The position numbers were made by a program, and so were the translations under genes. A model generated the notes under the pieces. It saw only the letters and a program-made list of their open reading frames with translations, was not told the origin of the DNA and did not search any database. A stretch of 14,766 nucleotides of DNA from DASVBE01 sp036375995. Lineage in GTDB: Bacteria > Actinomycetota > Actinomycetes > Streptosporangiales > Streptosporangiaceae. Positions 5,968 to 13,482 of this stretch are shown here, piece after piece (within the stretch, counting starts at the first letter, position 1; each line of letters opens with the position of its first letter). The stretch covers positions 1 through 14,766 of the forward strand of contig DASVBE010000031.1 of NCBI GenBank assembly GCA_036375995.1. The letters run 5' to 3'.

Positions 5968-7101
5968 ATGGCCAAGCCGACTAGGTCCTCCGAGTATGGA
6001 CCAGTGCCCGTAACCGAGACCAGCCCCCGCCAAGCCCGGGCCCGGGCCGCGCGGACCGCGACCCGGCTGCCGCCCGCGTCCTACTTCGGCGTCAGCGCGA
6101 TCTTCCACTACCTTGGCCCGTCGCTCGCCGTCCTGCTGTTCGCACGGGTCAGCGTGCTGGGCGTGGCCTGGCTGCGGATCGCCAGCGCGGCCGTGGTGTT
6201 CGCGGCCTGGCGCCGGCCGTGGCGGCTCTGGCCACGGCTCACCACCAGGCAACGGTGGGTCCTGGCCGGCCTCGGCGCCGTCCTCGCCGCCATGAACTCG
6301 GTGTTCTACCTGGCCTGCGACCGTCTGCCGCTGTCCACCGTGGGCGCGATCGAGTTCCTCGGCACCGTGCTGCTGGCCGTGGCCGGCGCGCGCACCCGGC
6401 GCAACCTGCTGGCCCTGGTCCTGGCCGTGGGCGGGGTCGCGCTGCTGACCGACATCCGGCTGGCGGGCGAGCCGGCCGGGTTCGCGTTCGCGTTCGCCAA
6501 CTGCGCGCTGTTCATGCTCTACGTCGTGCTCGGGCACCGGATCGCCAACGATGGCCCGGCCGGACGCGGCCAGCTGACCGGCATCGACCAGCTGGCCGCG
6601 GCCATGCTGCTGGCCATGATCGCGGCCACGCCGTTCGGGCTGGCCGGCGCGCTGCCCGCGTTCCGCCACCCGGCCTGGCTGCTGTGGGGCGCCGGGGTCG
6701 GCCTCTGCTCCTCGGTGATCCCGTACGTCACCGACCAGCTGGCCATGGCCCGGCTGCCGCGGGCCACGTTCGCGCTGATGCTGGCCCTGCTGCCGGCCGC
6801 GGCCACGGTGATCGGGCTGGTCGTGCTGCGCCAGGTGCCAACCGGGGCGGATCTCGCCGGCGTCGGGCTGGTCGTCGCCGGGGTGGCGGTGCACCGGGAC
6901 GCCCCCGCGCGCCCGCCCGCGGCCCGCCAGGAGTCTGCCCGCCCCAGCGCTGATCTTCCTTCAGGAATACGGCAGCGGGGGAGCGGGCCAACCATCAGGA
7001 GGCGTGATGAAGGCAGCGCACATGAAGTACGTGCGGCTTGGCCGCGGCGGACCGCAGGTGTCCCGGATCTGCCTGGGCATGATGAGCTTCGGCAACCCTG
7101 A
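5968..7101 (+). CDS. EamA/DMT family transporter, RhtA-like exporter
   Basis: Inner-membrane protein of 377 aa with about ten hydrophobic helices from residue 38 to about 310, in two EamA repeats. Recognisable pieces are FARVSVLGVAWLRIASAAVV, FYLACDRLPLSTVGAIEFLG and SSVIPYVTDQLAMARLPRATFALMLALLPA, which resemble RhtA-type threonine/homoserine exporters. The likely role is export of amino acids or related metabolites by a proton-coupled mechanism; the substrate is inference. The ATG at 5968 is used; the first ~35 residues are hydrophilic and not typical of the family. The hydrophilic tail after about residue 312 is also non-conserved, and its last 31 codons overlap the aldo/keto reductase start by 95 nt in another frame. 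A divergent Lrp gene suggests control by amino-acid levels. Confidence 0.88.
   Translation: MAKPTRSSEYGPVPVTETSPRQARARAARTATRLPPASYFGVSAIFHYLGPSLAVLLFARVSVLGVAWLRIASAAVVFAAWRRPWRLWPRLTTRQRWVLAGLGAVLAAMNSVFYLACDRLPLSTVGAIEFLGTVLLAVAGARTRRNLLALVLAVGGVALLTDIRLAGEPAGFAFAFANCALFMLYVVLGHRIANDGPAGRGQLTGIDQLAAAMLLAMIAATPFGLAGALPAFRHPAWLLWGAGVGLCSSVIPYVTDQLAMARLPRATFALMLALLPAAATVIGLVVLRQVPTGADLAGVGLVVAGVAVHRDAPARPPAARQESARPSADLPSGIRQRGSGPTIRRRDEGSAHEVRAAWPRRTAGVPDLPGHDELRQP
6997..7002 (+). promoter_or_regulatory. Shine-Dalgarno AGGAGG of the aldo/keto reductase
   Basis: A perfect AGGAGG lies 4 nt before the ATG at 7007. It makes the GTG at 7004 too close and the ATG at 7022 too far. It sits inside the exporter reading frame, so the two genes are probably translated from one mRNA. 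Confidence 0.7.
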
Positions 7102-8017
7102 CCCCGGCCACGGGTCCTGGCGGGCCTGGCATGTCGGTGACGACGCCGCGGCGGTCATCGTCCGCACCGCGGTCGACGGCGGGGTGAACTTCTTCGACAC
7201 CGCGGACTCCTACGCGGGCGGGACCAGCGAGGAGGTGACCGGCACGCTGCTGCGCACGTTCTTCGCCCGCCGCGAGGACTACGTTCTCGCCACCAAGGTG
7301 TACTTCCCGACCGGGCCGGGTCCCTTCGACCGCGGCCTGTCCCGGCGGCACATCATGGCCGCGATCGACGCGTCGCTGCGCCGGCTGGGCACCGACTATG
7401 TGGACCTGTACCAGGTGCACCGGTGGGATTACGGCGTTCCGGTAGGCGAGACGATGGCCGCGCTGCGCGACGTGGTCCGCGCGGGCAAGGCCCGCTACCT
7501 GGGTGCGTCGAGCATGCACGCCGGGCAGTTCGCCGCCGCGCAGGAGGCCGCGGACTCCGCCGGCGGGCCGCGGTTCGCCGCCATGCAGAACCACTACAAC
7601 CTGCTGTACCGGGAAGAGGAGCGGGAGATGATCCCGCTCTGCGCCGGTCAGGGCGTGGCCGTGCTGCCGTACAGCCCGCTGGCCCGCGGCGTCCTGGCCG
7701 GGACCCGGCATCCGGGTGGCGGGGGCGAGACCGTGCGGTCAGGGAGTGACCCGCTGGGGGCGAAGCGCCAGGCCGTCGCGGACTTCGGCATCGTGGATGA
7801 GGTGCGGGCGGTGGCCACGGCCCGCGGTGCCGCGCCCGCCCAGGTGGCGCTGGCGTGGCTGCTCGGCCGGCCGGCGGTGACCTCGGTGGTTCTCGGCGCG
7901 ACCCGTCCCGGTCACGTCAGCGACGCGCTCGGCGCGGTGCCGCTGGCGCTGACCAGGGCCGAGACGGCCCGCCTCGAGGCCCGCTACCAGCCGCAGCCCA
8001 TCCAGGGCCACGAGTAG
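7007..8017 (+). CDS. Aldo/keto reductase
   Basis: NADPH-dependent oxidoreductase of the (alpha/beta)8 barrel aldo/keto reductase superfamily, 336 aa. The catalytic tetrad is visible: Asp64 and Tyr69 (FFDTADSYAGG), Lys97 (LATKVYF) and His138 (VDLYQVHRWDYG). The later segments PYSPLARGVLAG and VLGATRPGHVSDALGA fit the cofactor-binding end of the barrel. The overall style resembles the YajO/Tas-like and sugar-reductase branches rather than the AKR5-type; the substrate is unknown. The start at ATG 7007 follows a perfect Shine-Dalgarno, and the Met at 7022 begins the conserved part. It overlaps the exporter gene by 95 nt and is probably cotranscribed with it. Confidence 0.93.
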   Translation: MKAAHMKYVRLGRGGPQVSRICLGMMSFGNPDPGHGSWRAWHVGDDAAAVIVRTAVDGGVNFFDTADSYAGGTSEEVTGTLLRTFFARREDYVLATKVYFPTGPGPFDRGLSRRHIMAAIDASLRRLGTDYVDLYQVHRWDYGVPVGETMAALRDVVRAGKARYLGASSMHAGQFAAAQEAADSAGGPRFAAMQNHYNLLYREEEREMIPLCAGQGVAVLPYSPLARGVLAGTRHPGGGGETVRSGSDPLGAKRQAVADFGIVDEVRAVATARGAAPAQVALAWLLGRPAVTSVVLGATRPGHVSDALGAVPLALTRAETARLEARYQPQPIQGHE

Positions 8018-8182
8018 CCGGCCCGCCAGCGCGGCCGGCCAGGCCGGTCCCGCCAAGATGCGCACACCGCTTGAAACCGCCAGGAAGCGAGCGATGTTAC
8101 ATCGATCGCATCCGGGCCGGGTGTCTGGGGCGGGGTCCAGGCGAGTCCGGACGGGTCCGGACGGGCGCGGGCCGGGGACCGG
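8018..8182. other. Convergent gap with a 10-bp tandem repeat
   Basis: A 165-nt gap between two stop codons. It contains a short AT-containing inverted repeat CGATGTTACATCG near 8093-8105 and a perfect tandem duplication of GTCCGGACGG (8145-8154 and 8155-8164), each with an internal TCCGGA palindrome. One of these may serve as a terminator, but neither has a clear T-tract. No convincing small gene was seen. Confidence 0.35.
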
Positions 8183-9568
8183 CTACGGCTCGGTGGGGGT
8201 CTGCATGCGGAGCCGCTGGCCGCGGCCTGGTGCGGCGGTGACCTGGCCGTCCTGCAGAACGACCTCGCCGCGGCTGACTACGAACCGCGGCCAGCCGCGG
8301 ACCTGCCAGCCGTCGTAGACGGAGTAGCCGGCCCGGGAGTAGTGCGCCGAGCCGTCCACCGTGCGGGTCAGCTGCGGGTCCCAGATCGTCAGATCGGCGT
8401 CGCTGCCCACCGCGATCGTGCCCTTGCGCGGGTAGACCCCGTACAGCCGGGCCGGCCCGGTCGAGGTCAGCTCGACAAACCGGGCCAGCGACAGCCGCCC
8501 CTCCGCGACCCCGGCGGACATCAGCATGGGCAGCGCGGTCTCCAGGTCGGACACGCCCTGCCGGGCCGTGGTCACGTCCAGGCCCGGGTCGACCTTGGCC
8601 TCCTTCGACCAGGGTGCGTGGTCGCTGCCCACGGTGTGCACCGACCCGTCGGCCAGACCGGCCCACAGCGCGACCACGTCGGCAGCCTCGCGCAGCGGCG
8701 GCGCCCCGACGTACGCCCCGGCGTCCGGGCCGCGCAGCAGCTCGCTGGTCAGGTGCAGGTACATCGGCCGGGCCTCGACGTACACCGGCAGCCCGCGGGA
8801 CCGGCCGGCCCGGGCGGCGGACAGGGCCTCGGCCGAGGACAGGTGCATGATGCACACCGGCGAACCGGTCGCCTCGCAGATCGCCACCGCCCGCTGGATC
8901 GCCGCTCGCTCGGCGTGCACCGGCCGGCTCTCCGCGTAAAAGTCGAGCCCGCCCTGCCCGGCCGCGACCAGCTGCTCCCCGGCGAACCGGACCAGCGCGG
9001 CGTCCTCGCAGTGCAGCAGGGTCAGCATGCCCAGCCGCCCGGCGGTGCGGATCGCGTCGATCATCCCGGCCGCGTGTTCCTCGAACTGGTCCATGACCAT
9101 GAAGATCTTCAGGGTCCTGAACCCGTCCGCGGCCAGGCCGGGCAGTTCCGCCAGCGCCTCGGGCGTCGGCACCGGCAGCACCGGGTGCAGCACGTAGTCC
9201 ACCGCGGACGCGCCAGCCGCCGCGGCGTCGTCGGCGTCCAGCGCCTGGCGCAGCGTCAGGCCCTCGGGCGGGAACGTCATGTTGCCAATCGTGGTGATGC
9301 CGCCCGCGATGGCCGCGGCCGAGCCGCTGCCGAAGTCGTCCACCCAGGCCGGCTGGCCCGGCTCCGCTGGCGGCTGGGACAGGTGAACGTGCATGTCCAC
9401 CCCGCCCGGCAGGACCAGCGCGCCCCGCGCGTCCAGCTCGCGGCGGCCGCGCATCTCGCCGCCGAGCTGCGCCACCCGGCCGCCGGTGACGCCCACGTCC
9501 GCGTCGCCCTGCCCGCCCGCGGTGACCACCATCCCGCCCCGCACGACCAGGTCATGCTCTGCCGTCAC
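8183..9568 (-). CDS. D-hydantoinase / dihydropyrimidinase-type amidohydrolase
   Basis: Cytosolic binuclear-metal amidohydrolase of 461 aa that hydrolyses cyclic amides such as hydantoins, dihydropyrimidines or allantoin. The metal-binding set is complete: His60 and His62 (GGVDMHVHL), carboxylated Lys154 (TLKIFMVMD), His186 (LHCED), His242 (IMHLSS) and Asp316 (VGSDHAPW). The N-terminal beta domain (HDLVVRGGMVV) and the C-terminal GTIAVGSDADLTIWDP segment frame the barrel. GTG at 9568 is preferred because GGAGG lies 8 nt before it; a GTG at 9577 would sit directly on that Shine-Dalgarno. Substrate preference cannot be decided here. No partner carbamoylase, allantoicase or permease is in the window. 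It faces away from the ispH side and converges on the aldo/keto reductase. Confidence 0.92.
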   Translation of the reverse strand: MTAEHDLVVRGGMVVTAGGQGDADVGVTGGRVAQLGGEMRGRRELDARGALVLPGGVDMHVHLSQPPAEPGQPAWVDDFGSGSAAAIAGGITTIGNMTFPPEGLTLRQALDADDAAAAGASAVDYVLHPVLPVPTPEALAELPGLAADGFRTLKIFMVMDQFEEHAAGMIDAIRTAGRLGMLTLLHCEDAALVRFAGEQLVAAGQGGLDFYAESRPVHAERAAIQRAVAICEATGSPVCIMHLSSAEALSAARAGRSRGLPVYVEARPMYLHLTSELLRGPDAGAYVGAPPLREAADVVALWAGLADGSVHTVGSDHAPWSKEAKVDPGLDVTTARQGVSDLETALPMLMSAGVAEGRLSLARFVELTSTGPARLYGVYPRKGTIAVGSDADLTIWDPQLTRTVDGSAHYSRAGYSVYDGWQVRGWPRFVVSRGEVVLQDGQVTAAPGRGQRLRMQTPTEP

Positions 9569-9622
9569 CGCGACCACCTCCGCCGCCTGACCGCCAGCCT
9601 CGGTGATCTTGGCCAGCCCGGA

Positions 9623-9642
9623 TGATCAGGTTACGACGATCA
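9623..9642 (-). promoter_or_regulatory. Candidate promoter/operator of the hydantoinase gene
   Basis: The minus strand shows TAACCT (9633-9628), fitting the TANNNT -10 form, flanked exactly by an inverted repeat TGATC-N10-GATCA (9623-9627 and 9638-9642). Transcription would start near 9621, giving a leader of about 53 nt. A repressor on the inverted repeat would cover the -10. A convincing -35 is not seen. Confidence 0.35.
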
Positions 9643-9703
9643 CCCGCGCGCAGTCCGTCCCGGGCCGGCCGAGTTGGCCCCAGCTCGCACAGGCCGCCGC
9701 CCA

Positions 9704-10055
9704 GTTTCCCGGCGAGCGACGCCGGCCCGACGTGCCGGCGGAGCCGGCCCCTGGCTCGCGGGGAGCCGCGGCGCTGTTTCCCCGGCGAGCGACGCCAGCG
9801 TGACGTGCCGGCGAAACCGGCCAGCGAGCGGGGGCCGCGGCGCTGTTCCCGGCGAGGGACGCCGACCCGACGTGCCGGCGGAGCCGGCCAAGCTCGCGGG
9901 GGCCGCGGCGCTGTTTTCCCGGCGAGCGACGCCGGCGTGACGTGCCGGCGGCGCCGGCCAGCGAGCCGGGGGGCCGCGGCGCTGTTTTCCCGGCGAGCGA
10001 CGCCGACCCGACGTGCCGGCGGAGCCGGCCCTGGCTCGCGGAGGGCCGCGGCGCT
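9704..10055 (+). repeat. Five tandem ~70-bp GC-rich units, alternating types
   Basis: Units span 9704-9775, 9776-9844, 9845-9912, 9913-9983 and 9984-10055 (72, 69, 68, 71 and 72 bp). A degenerate sixth begins at 10056. Each starts with a GTTTTCCCGGCGAGCGACGC-like block, has a GACGTGCCGGCG centre and ends GGCCGCGGCGCT. Units 1, 3 and 5 share a CCCGACGTG form with CTCGCGG near the end. Units 2 and 4 share a GCGTGACGTG form with CCAGCGAGC. This gives an A-B-A-B-A order and a higher-order period of about 140 bp. Unit lengths are not all multiples of three, so a repeated protein is unlikely. Several units can fold into a CGCCGGC/GCCGGCG stem with a 7-nt loop. The five units hold 11 GCCGGC hexamers. 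The function is unknown. Confidence 0.9.
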
Positions 10056-10111
10056 GTTTTCCTGACGAGCGATGAGGCGCGACGAAGGAGCGCCGGGGGA
10101 GCGAGGAGGGA

Positions 10112-10246
10112 AGGCAGCGCCTCTAAAGCGGTCCGCAGCGAGCCAGCAAGCACGGCAGGCAGCGCCTCTAAAGCGGTCCGCAGCGAGCCAGCAAGCACAG
10201 CAGGCAGCGCCTCTGCAGCGGCCCGTAGCGAGCGGCTAGCACTGAC
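10112..10246 (+). repeat. Three 45-bp tandem repeats
   Basis: Copies at 10112-10156, 10157-10201 and 10202-10246 begin AGGCAGCGCCTCT. The first two differ by a single base; the third has diverged. The 45-bp period is a multiple of three, so open frames on both strands show 15-residue peptide repeats, but no start signal or recognisable protein supports translation. The array ends about 55 nt before the ispH start and so sits in its upstream region. Confidence 0.88.
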
Positions 10247-10287
10247 GGCCGTGTCGGGTCTGGCGATGCTGGGTGCCGGGAGCCACC

Positions 10288-10293
10288 TACCAT
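10288..10293 (+). promoter_or_regulatory. -10 element (TACCAT) of ispH
   Basis: TACCAT fits TANNNT and ends 7 nt before the ATG at 10301, consistent with a leaderless ispH mRNA. It overlaps the alternative ATG at 10292, which argues that 10301 is the real start. Confidence 0.4.
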
Positions 10294-10300
10294 GGGGATC

Positions 10301-11272
10301 ATGTCCGAGCCGAAGCGACGTGTCCTGCTCGCCAGCCCCCGCGGCTACTGCGCCGGGGTGGACCGTGCGGTGCAATCCGTCGAGCTCGCCCTGGAGCGGT
10401 TCGGCGCGCCCATCTACGTACGCAAGCAGATCGTGCACAACACGCACGTGGTCCGCACGCTCGAGCAGCGCGGCGCGATCTTCGTGGAGGAAACCGAGGA
10501 GGTCCCCGAGGGCTCCGTGGTGGTGTTCTCCGCGCACGGCATCGCGCCGCAGGTCCGCGACGACGCGGCGGCCCGCGGGCTGCACACCATCGACGCGACC
10601 TGCCCGCTGGTGACCAAGGTGCACAACGAGGCCCGCCGTTTCGCCGCCCAGGACTACGACATCCTGCTGATCGGCCACGAGGGCCACGAGGAAGTGGTCG
10701 GCACCACCGGCGAGGCGCCGACCCGGATCCATCTGGTCGACGGCCCGGACGACAGCTCCCGGGTGCAGGTCCGCGACCCGGCCAAGGTCGCCTGGCTGTC
10801 CCAGACCACGCTGTCGGTCGACGAGACCAACGAGACCGTCGCCGCCCTGCGTGAGCGGTTCCCGCTGCTGATCGACCCGCCGAGCGACGACATCTGCTAC
10901 GCGACCCAGAACCGTCAGACCGCGGTGAAGCAGATCGCTGCCGAGGCCGATGTGGTCATCGTGGTCGGGTCGCGTAATTCCTCTAATTCGGTGCGGCTGG
11001 TAGAGGTCGCCACCGACGCCGGGGCCAAGGCCGCGTACCTGGTGGATGACGCGTCCGTGCTGGACACCGCCTGGCTGGACGGCAGCACCACGGTGGGCGT
11101 CACCAGTGGCGCGTCGGTGCCCGAGGACCTGGTCGCCGGGGTGCTGGACTGGCTTGCCGCGGCCGGCTTCGGCGACGTGCAGGAGGTCGAGACGATCCGC
11201 GAGGGCACCGTGTTCGCGCTGCCGCACGAGCTGCGCAAGTCCGGCCCGTCCCCGCGCCGCAGCCGGAGCTAG
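10301..11272 (+). CDS. ispH: 4-hydroxy-3-methylbut-2-enyl diphosphate reductase
   Basis: Last enzyme of the MEP isoprenoid pathway (also called LytB). It reduces HMBPP to IPP and DMAPP with an oxygen-sensitive iron-sulfur cluster. The three cluster cysteines are present: Cys17 (SPRGYCAGVDRA), Cys101 (IDATCPLVTKVH) and Cys199 (SDDICYATQNRQ). Substrate-site residues are also present: His46 (QIVHNTHVV), His129 and Glu131 (GHEGHEEVVGT), and the SRNSSNS loop. The length of 323 aa is normal. ATG at 10301 is chosen because of the -10 hexamer and the lack of a Shine-Dalgarno before 10292. It heads the conserved actinobacterial block with the DUF6542 gene, rmuC and ychF. The usual neighbours xseA/xseB are not on the left here; a repeat array and the hydantoinase gene occupy that place. 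Confidence 0.97.
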   Translation: MSEPKRRVLLASPRGYCAGVDRAVQSVELALERFGAPIYVRKQIVHNTHVVRTLEQRGAIFVEETEEVPEGSVVVFSAHGIAPQVRDDAAARGLHTIDATCPLVTKVHNEARRFAAQDYDILLIGHEGHEEVVGTTGEAPTRIHLVDGPDDSSRVQVRDPAKVAWLSQTTLSVDETNETVAALRERFPLLIDPPSDDICYATQNRQTAVKQIAAEADVVIVVGSRNSSNSVRLVEVATDAGAKAAYLVDDASVLDTAWLDGSTTVGVTSGASVPEDLVAGVLDWLAAAGFGDVQEVETIREGTVFALPHELRKSGPSPRRSRS

Positions 11273-11293
11273 CCCCGCGCGCCGGGCCGCCGG

Positions 11294-11905
11294 TTAGTAC
11301 GGCTCGCCGCGCAGGTCCGCGCGCAGGTCGCGGACGCACCGGTGCAGCCCGCGGAACAGGCTGAGCAGCAGCACGAGGCCCTCGCCGGCCAGCAGCCAGA
11401 GCGCCGCGCGGCCCAGGGTCAGCGCGATGCCGCTGATCGCGGCCAGCACTCCGCCGCCGTCGGACGACACCGCGGCCACGCAGATCGCCGAGGCCAGGAA
11501 CACCACCGGCGGCAGCGTGACCACCACCAGCAGGTCCTCGCGCCGGGTGGCCAGCGCGGCCAGCACGCAGGCGGCGACGAAGCTCGCCCCGCTCAGCACC
11601 GGGAAGTGCAGCCAGCCGGAGGTCAGCGTGCCGGGAAAGCAGATCGAGAACATGGCCAGCACGGCGCCCCGTGCGGTCAGCCGCAGCGTGCCGTGATCCG
11701 GCGCGTGGGACGCTGCGGCGCGGTCGTGGCTGCCGCCCTGGCCCCGGCTGCCGCCCCCGGCCCCGCTTCCGGCCGGGTCGTGGTTGCCGGCCGGGTCGTG
11801 GCCGCCGCCCGTGGCCCGGCGCGCGCCAGTGCGGGCCTCGCCCGGCCGGAGGTGTTCCCGTGCCTGGTCAGACCCTGCTGGTGGATGCTGCGTCCGCGTC
11901 CCCAT
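11294..11905 (-). CDS. DUF6542 domain membrane protein
   Basis: Protein of 203 aa with a hydrophilic N-terminal third rich in Gly, His, Asp and Pro, including the duplicated HDPAG motif. Four hydrophobic segments follow, beginning with LTARGAVLAMFSIC at about residue 76 and ending with a long LGRAALWLLAGEGLVLLLSLF stretch. A basic tail closes the protein. Length, topology and position between ispH and ychF fit the DUF6542 family of actinomycetes, whose function is not known. The ATG at 11905 is supported by GGAGGAGG 9 nt upstream. It converges on ispH with 21 nt between stops and lies 63 nt downstream of rmuC on the same strand, so it is probably cotranscribed with rmuC. The N-terminal repeat also makes direct DNA repeats of CCGGCCGGGTCGTGG. 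Confidence 0.75.
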   Translation of the reverse strand: MGTRTQHPPAGSDQAREHLRPGEARTGARRATGGGHDPAGNHDPAGSGAGGGSRGQGGSHDRAAASHAPDHGTLRLTARGAVLAMFSICFPGTLTSGWLHFPVLSGASFVAACVLAALATRREDLLVVVTLPPVVFLASAICVAAVSSDGGGVLAAISGIALTLGRAALWLLAGEGLVLLLSLFRGLHRCVRDLRADLRGEPY

Positions 11906-11968
11906 GCGCCCGTGCCTCCTCCTGCATCCCTCCCGGTCCCGGCCGCCGCCCCCGGACGGCCGGCTGGC

Positions 11969-13399
11969 TCAGCTCGCCGCGCCAATCGCCCTTTGACCGG
12001 GAAGCGTACCCGGGCCCGGCCGCGTACCGGTTTCCCCTGCCGGGCCGGCCTCGCCGTTGCTGTCGTCGGCGTCGGCCAGGCAGGGGTCGGGCCGGACGAA
12101 CGGCGCGGGCCCCCCGGACGGCCCGGCGACCAGCTGCGGCCCGCCGCTGGTGTCCAGCTCGGGTGCGGACAGCGGCCGGGTGCTGTCCTCGATCAGCCGC
12201 GGCTGGTCCAGCGCGGCGCCGGTCACCCCCAGCTGGTTCAGCCGCCGCGCGCTGACCAGCACCCGGCTCTCCAGCGAGCCCACCGTCTGGTTGTACGCGG
12301 ACACCGCACCGTTCAGCGCCTTGCCCAGGCCGTCCACGTGCCGCCCCAGGCCGCCCAGCCGCTCGTACAGCTCGCGGCCCAGGTCGAACACGGCCCGGGC
12401 GTTGTCCGACAGCGCCGCCTGCTGCCAGGCGTACTGCGCGGTGCGGAGCATGGTGACCAGCGTGGTGGGCGTGGCGATGTGCACCCGGCGGGTGATCGCG
12501 TGCTCGAGCAGGCCGGGGTCCCGCTCCAGCGCCGGGGCGAGGAACGCCTCGCCGGGGATGAACAGCACCACGAACTCCGGCGCCGGGCTGAGCAGGGCCC
12601 AGTAGGACTTGGCCGCCAGCCGGTCCACGTGCTCGCGCAGGTGCCGGGCGTGCGCCTGCAGCCGCTGCTCCCTGATGTCGTCCGCGGCGGCTTCCGCGGC
12701 CTCCAGGTAGGCGGCCAGGGTGACCTTGGAGTCGACGACGATGTTCTTGCCGCCGGCCAGCCGGATGACCATGTCGGGCCGGGCGGTGCCGCCGTCCGCG
12801 CCGTCTACGGTGACCTGCTCCTCGAAGTCGCACCGGGCGCTCATCCCGGCCAGCTCGGCCACCCGGCGCAGCTGCATTTCGCCCCACCGGCCGCGGGCCT
12901 CGGGCCGCCGCAGGGCGGTGACCAGGGCCTGGGTCTGCAGCCGCAGCTGGGCGGAGTCGGAGCGGGCGATCTTGACCTGCTCGGCCAGCGCCGCGTGCGA
13001 CAGGTCCCGGGCCCGGTCCGACTCGCGCAGCTGGTCCTGTACCCGGGCCAGGGTCTCGCGCAGCGGCTCGACCAGGTGCGCGACTTCGGTTTTGCGCTTG
13101 TCCAGCTCGCCCGCGGCGGTGACGTTGGCCGCGGCCAGCCGGCCCTCGGCGATTTCCAGGAACCGGCGGGTGCTCTGATCAAGGGCGTCCGCGGACAGCT
13201 GGCGGAACCGCTCGGTGAGCTGCCCGTCGACCAGCGCAAGCCGCTCCTGCGCGGCCCGTTCCCGTTCCTGCGCCGCGCGGGCCTGCCCGGTCAGGCTGGC
13301 CGTGTCCGCGGCCAGCCGCCCGCGGGCCAGCAGGTAGCCGAGCGCGCCGCCCAGCACGAGGCCCAGTACCAGCCCGGCAAGCAGCGCAGTCGCGTCCAT
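11969..13399 (-). CDS. rmuC: DNA recombination protein RmuC
   Basis: RmuC family protein of 476 aa, linked in E. coli to limiting DNA inversions and rearrangements. Residues 4-26 form one N-terminal membrane anchor (LLAGLVLGLVLGGALGYLLA). A charged, mostly helical coiled-coil region follows (about 30-160). The RmuC domain (about 165-400) contains GRWGE (170-174), PDM with Asp209, and VDSK (Asp223, Lys225), which fit the PD-(D/E)xK nuclease-like core assigned to the family. Further landmarks are FVVLFIPGEAFLAPAL and ATPTTLVTMLRTAQYAW. The last ~65 residues are low-complexity and rich in Pro, Gly and Asp, and probably disordered. The ATG at 13399 has only a weak GGA upstream. It is divergent from ychF with an 83-nt gap. 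Confidence 0.94.
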   Translation of the reverse strand: MDATALLAGLVLGLVLGGALGYLLARGRLAADTASLTGQARAAQERERAAQERLALVDGQLTERFRQLSADALDQSTRRFLEIAEGRLAAANVTAAGELDKRKTEVAHLVEPLRETLARVQDQLRESDRARDLSHAALAEQVKIARSDSAQLRLQTQALVTALRRPEARGRWGEMQLRRVAELAGMSARCDFEEQVTVDGADGGTARPDMVIRLAGGKNIVVDSKVTLAAYLEAAEAAADDIREQRLQAHARHLREHVDRLAAKSYWALLSPAPEFVVLFIPGEAFLAPALERDPGLLEHAITRRVHIATPTTLVTMLRTAQYAWQQAALSDNARAVFDLGRELYERLGGLGRHVDGLGKALNGAVSAYNQTVGSLESRVLVSARRLNQLGVTGAALDQPRLIEDSTRPLSAPELDTSGGPQLVAGPSGGPAPFVRPDPCLADADDSNGEAGPAGETGTRPGPGTLPGQRAIGAAS

Positions 13400-13470
13400 A
13401 TTTCCATGCTTGCAGCCCGGCGTGACATTTCCCGCCTGACACGCGGGCCCGGGCAGCGGTCCGGCGGTCC

Positions 13471-13476
13471 TAGACT
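13471..13476 (+). promoter_or_regulatory. -10 element (TAGACT) of ychF
   Basis: TAGACT matches TANNNT exactly and lies 6 nt before the GTG at 13483, with no Shine-Dalgarno between them. This predicts a leaderless ychF transcript starting at or next to the GTG. Confidence 0.5.
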
Positions 13477-13482
13477 CGCCGG

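Noticed and set aside
8058..8318. Plus-strand small gene after the aldo/keto reductase
   Set aside because: The open frame overlaps the hydantoinase 3' end antisense, has poor start context, and its product is low-complexity Arg/Gly/Ser sequence.
9704..10246. CRISPR array
   Set aside because: Units are directly adjacent with no unique spacers, repeat lengths vary and drift, and no cas genes are present. These are tandem repeats.
9622..10613. Secreted or structural repeat protein from the tandem units
   Set aside because: The 70-bp units have lengths of 72, 69, 68, 71 and 72 bp, so the frame changes between copies. The 45-bp units keep frame but lack a start codon with a ribosome site and run into the ispH promoter.
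9626..11227. 533-codon open frame on the minus strand across ispH and the repeats
   Set aside because: It is antisense to the unmistakable ispH gene and runs through frame-breaking repeats. Its composition is a typical GC-rich shadow without domain features.
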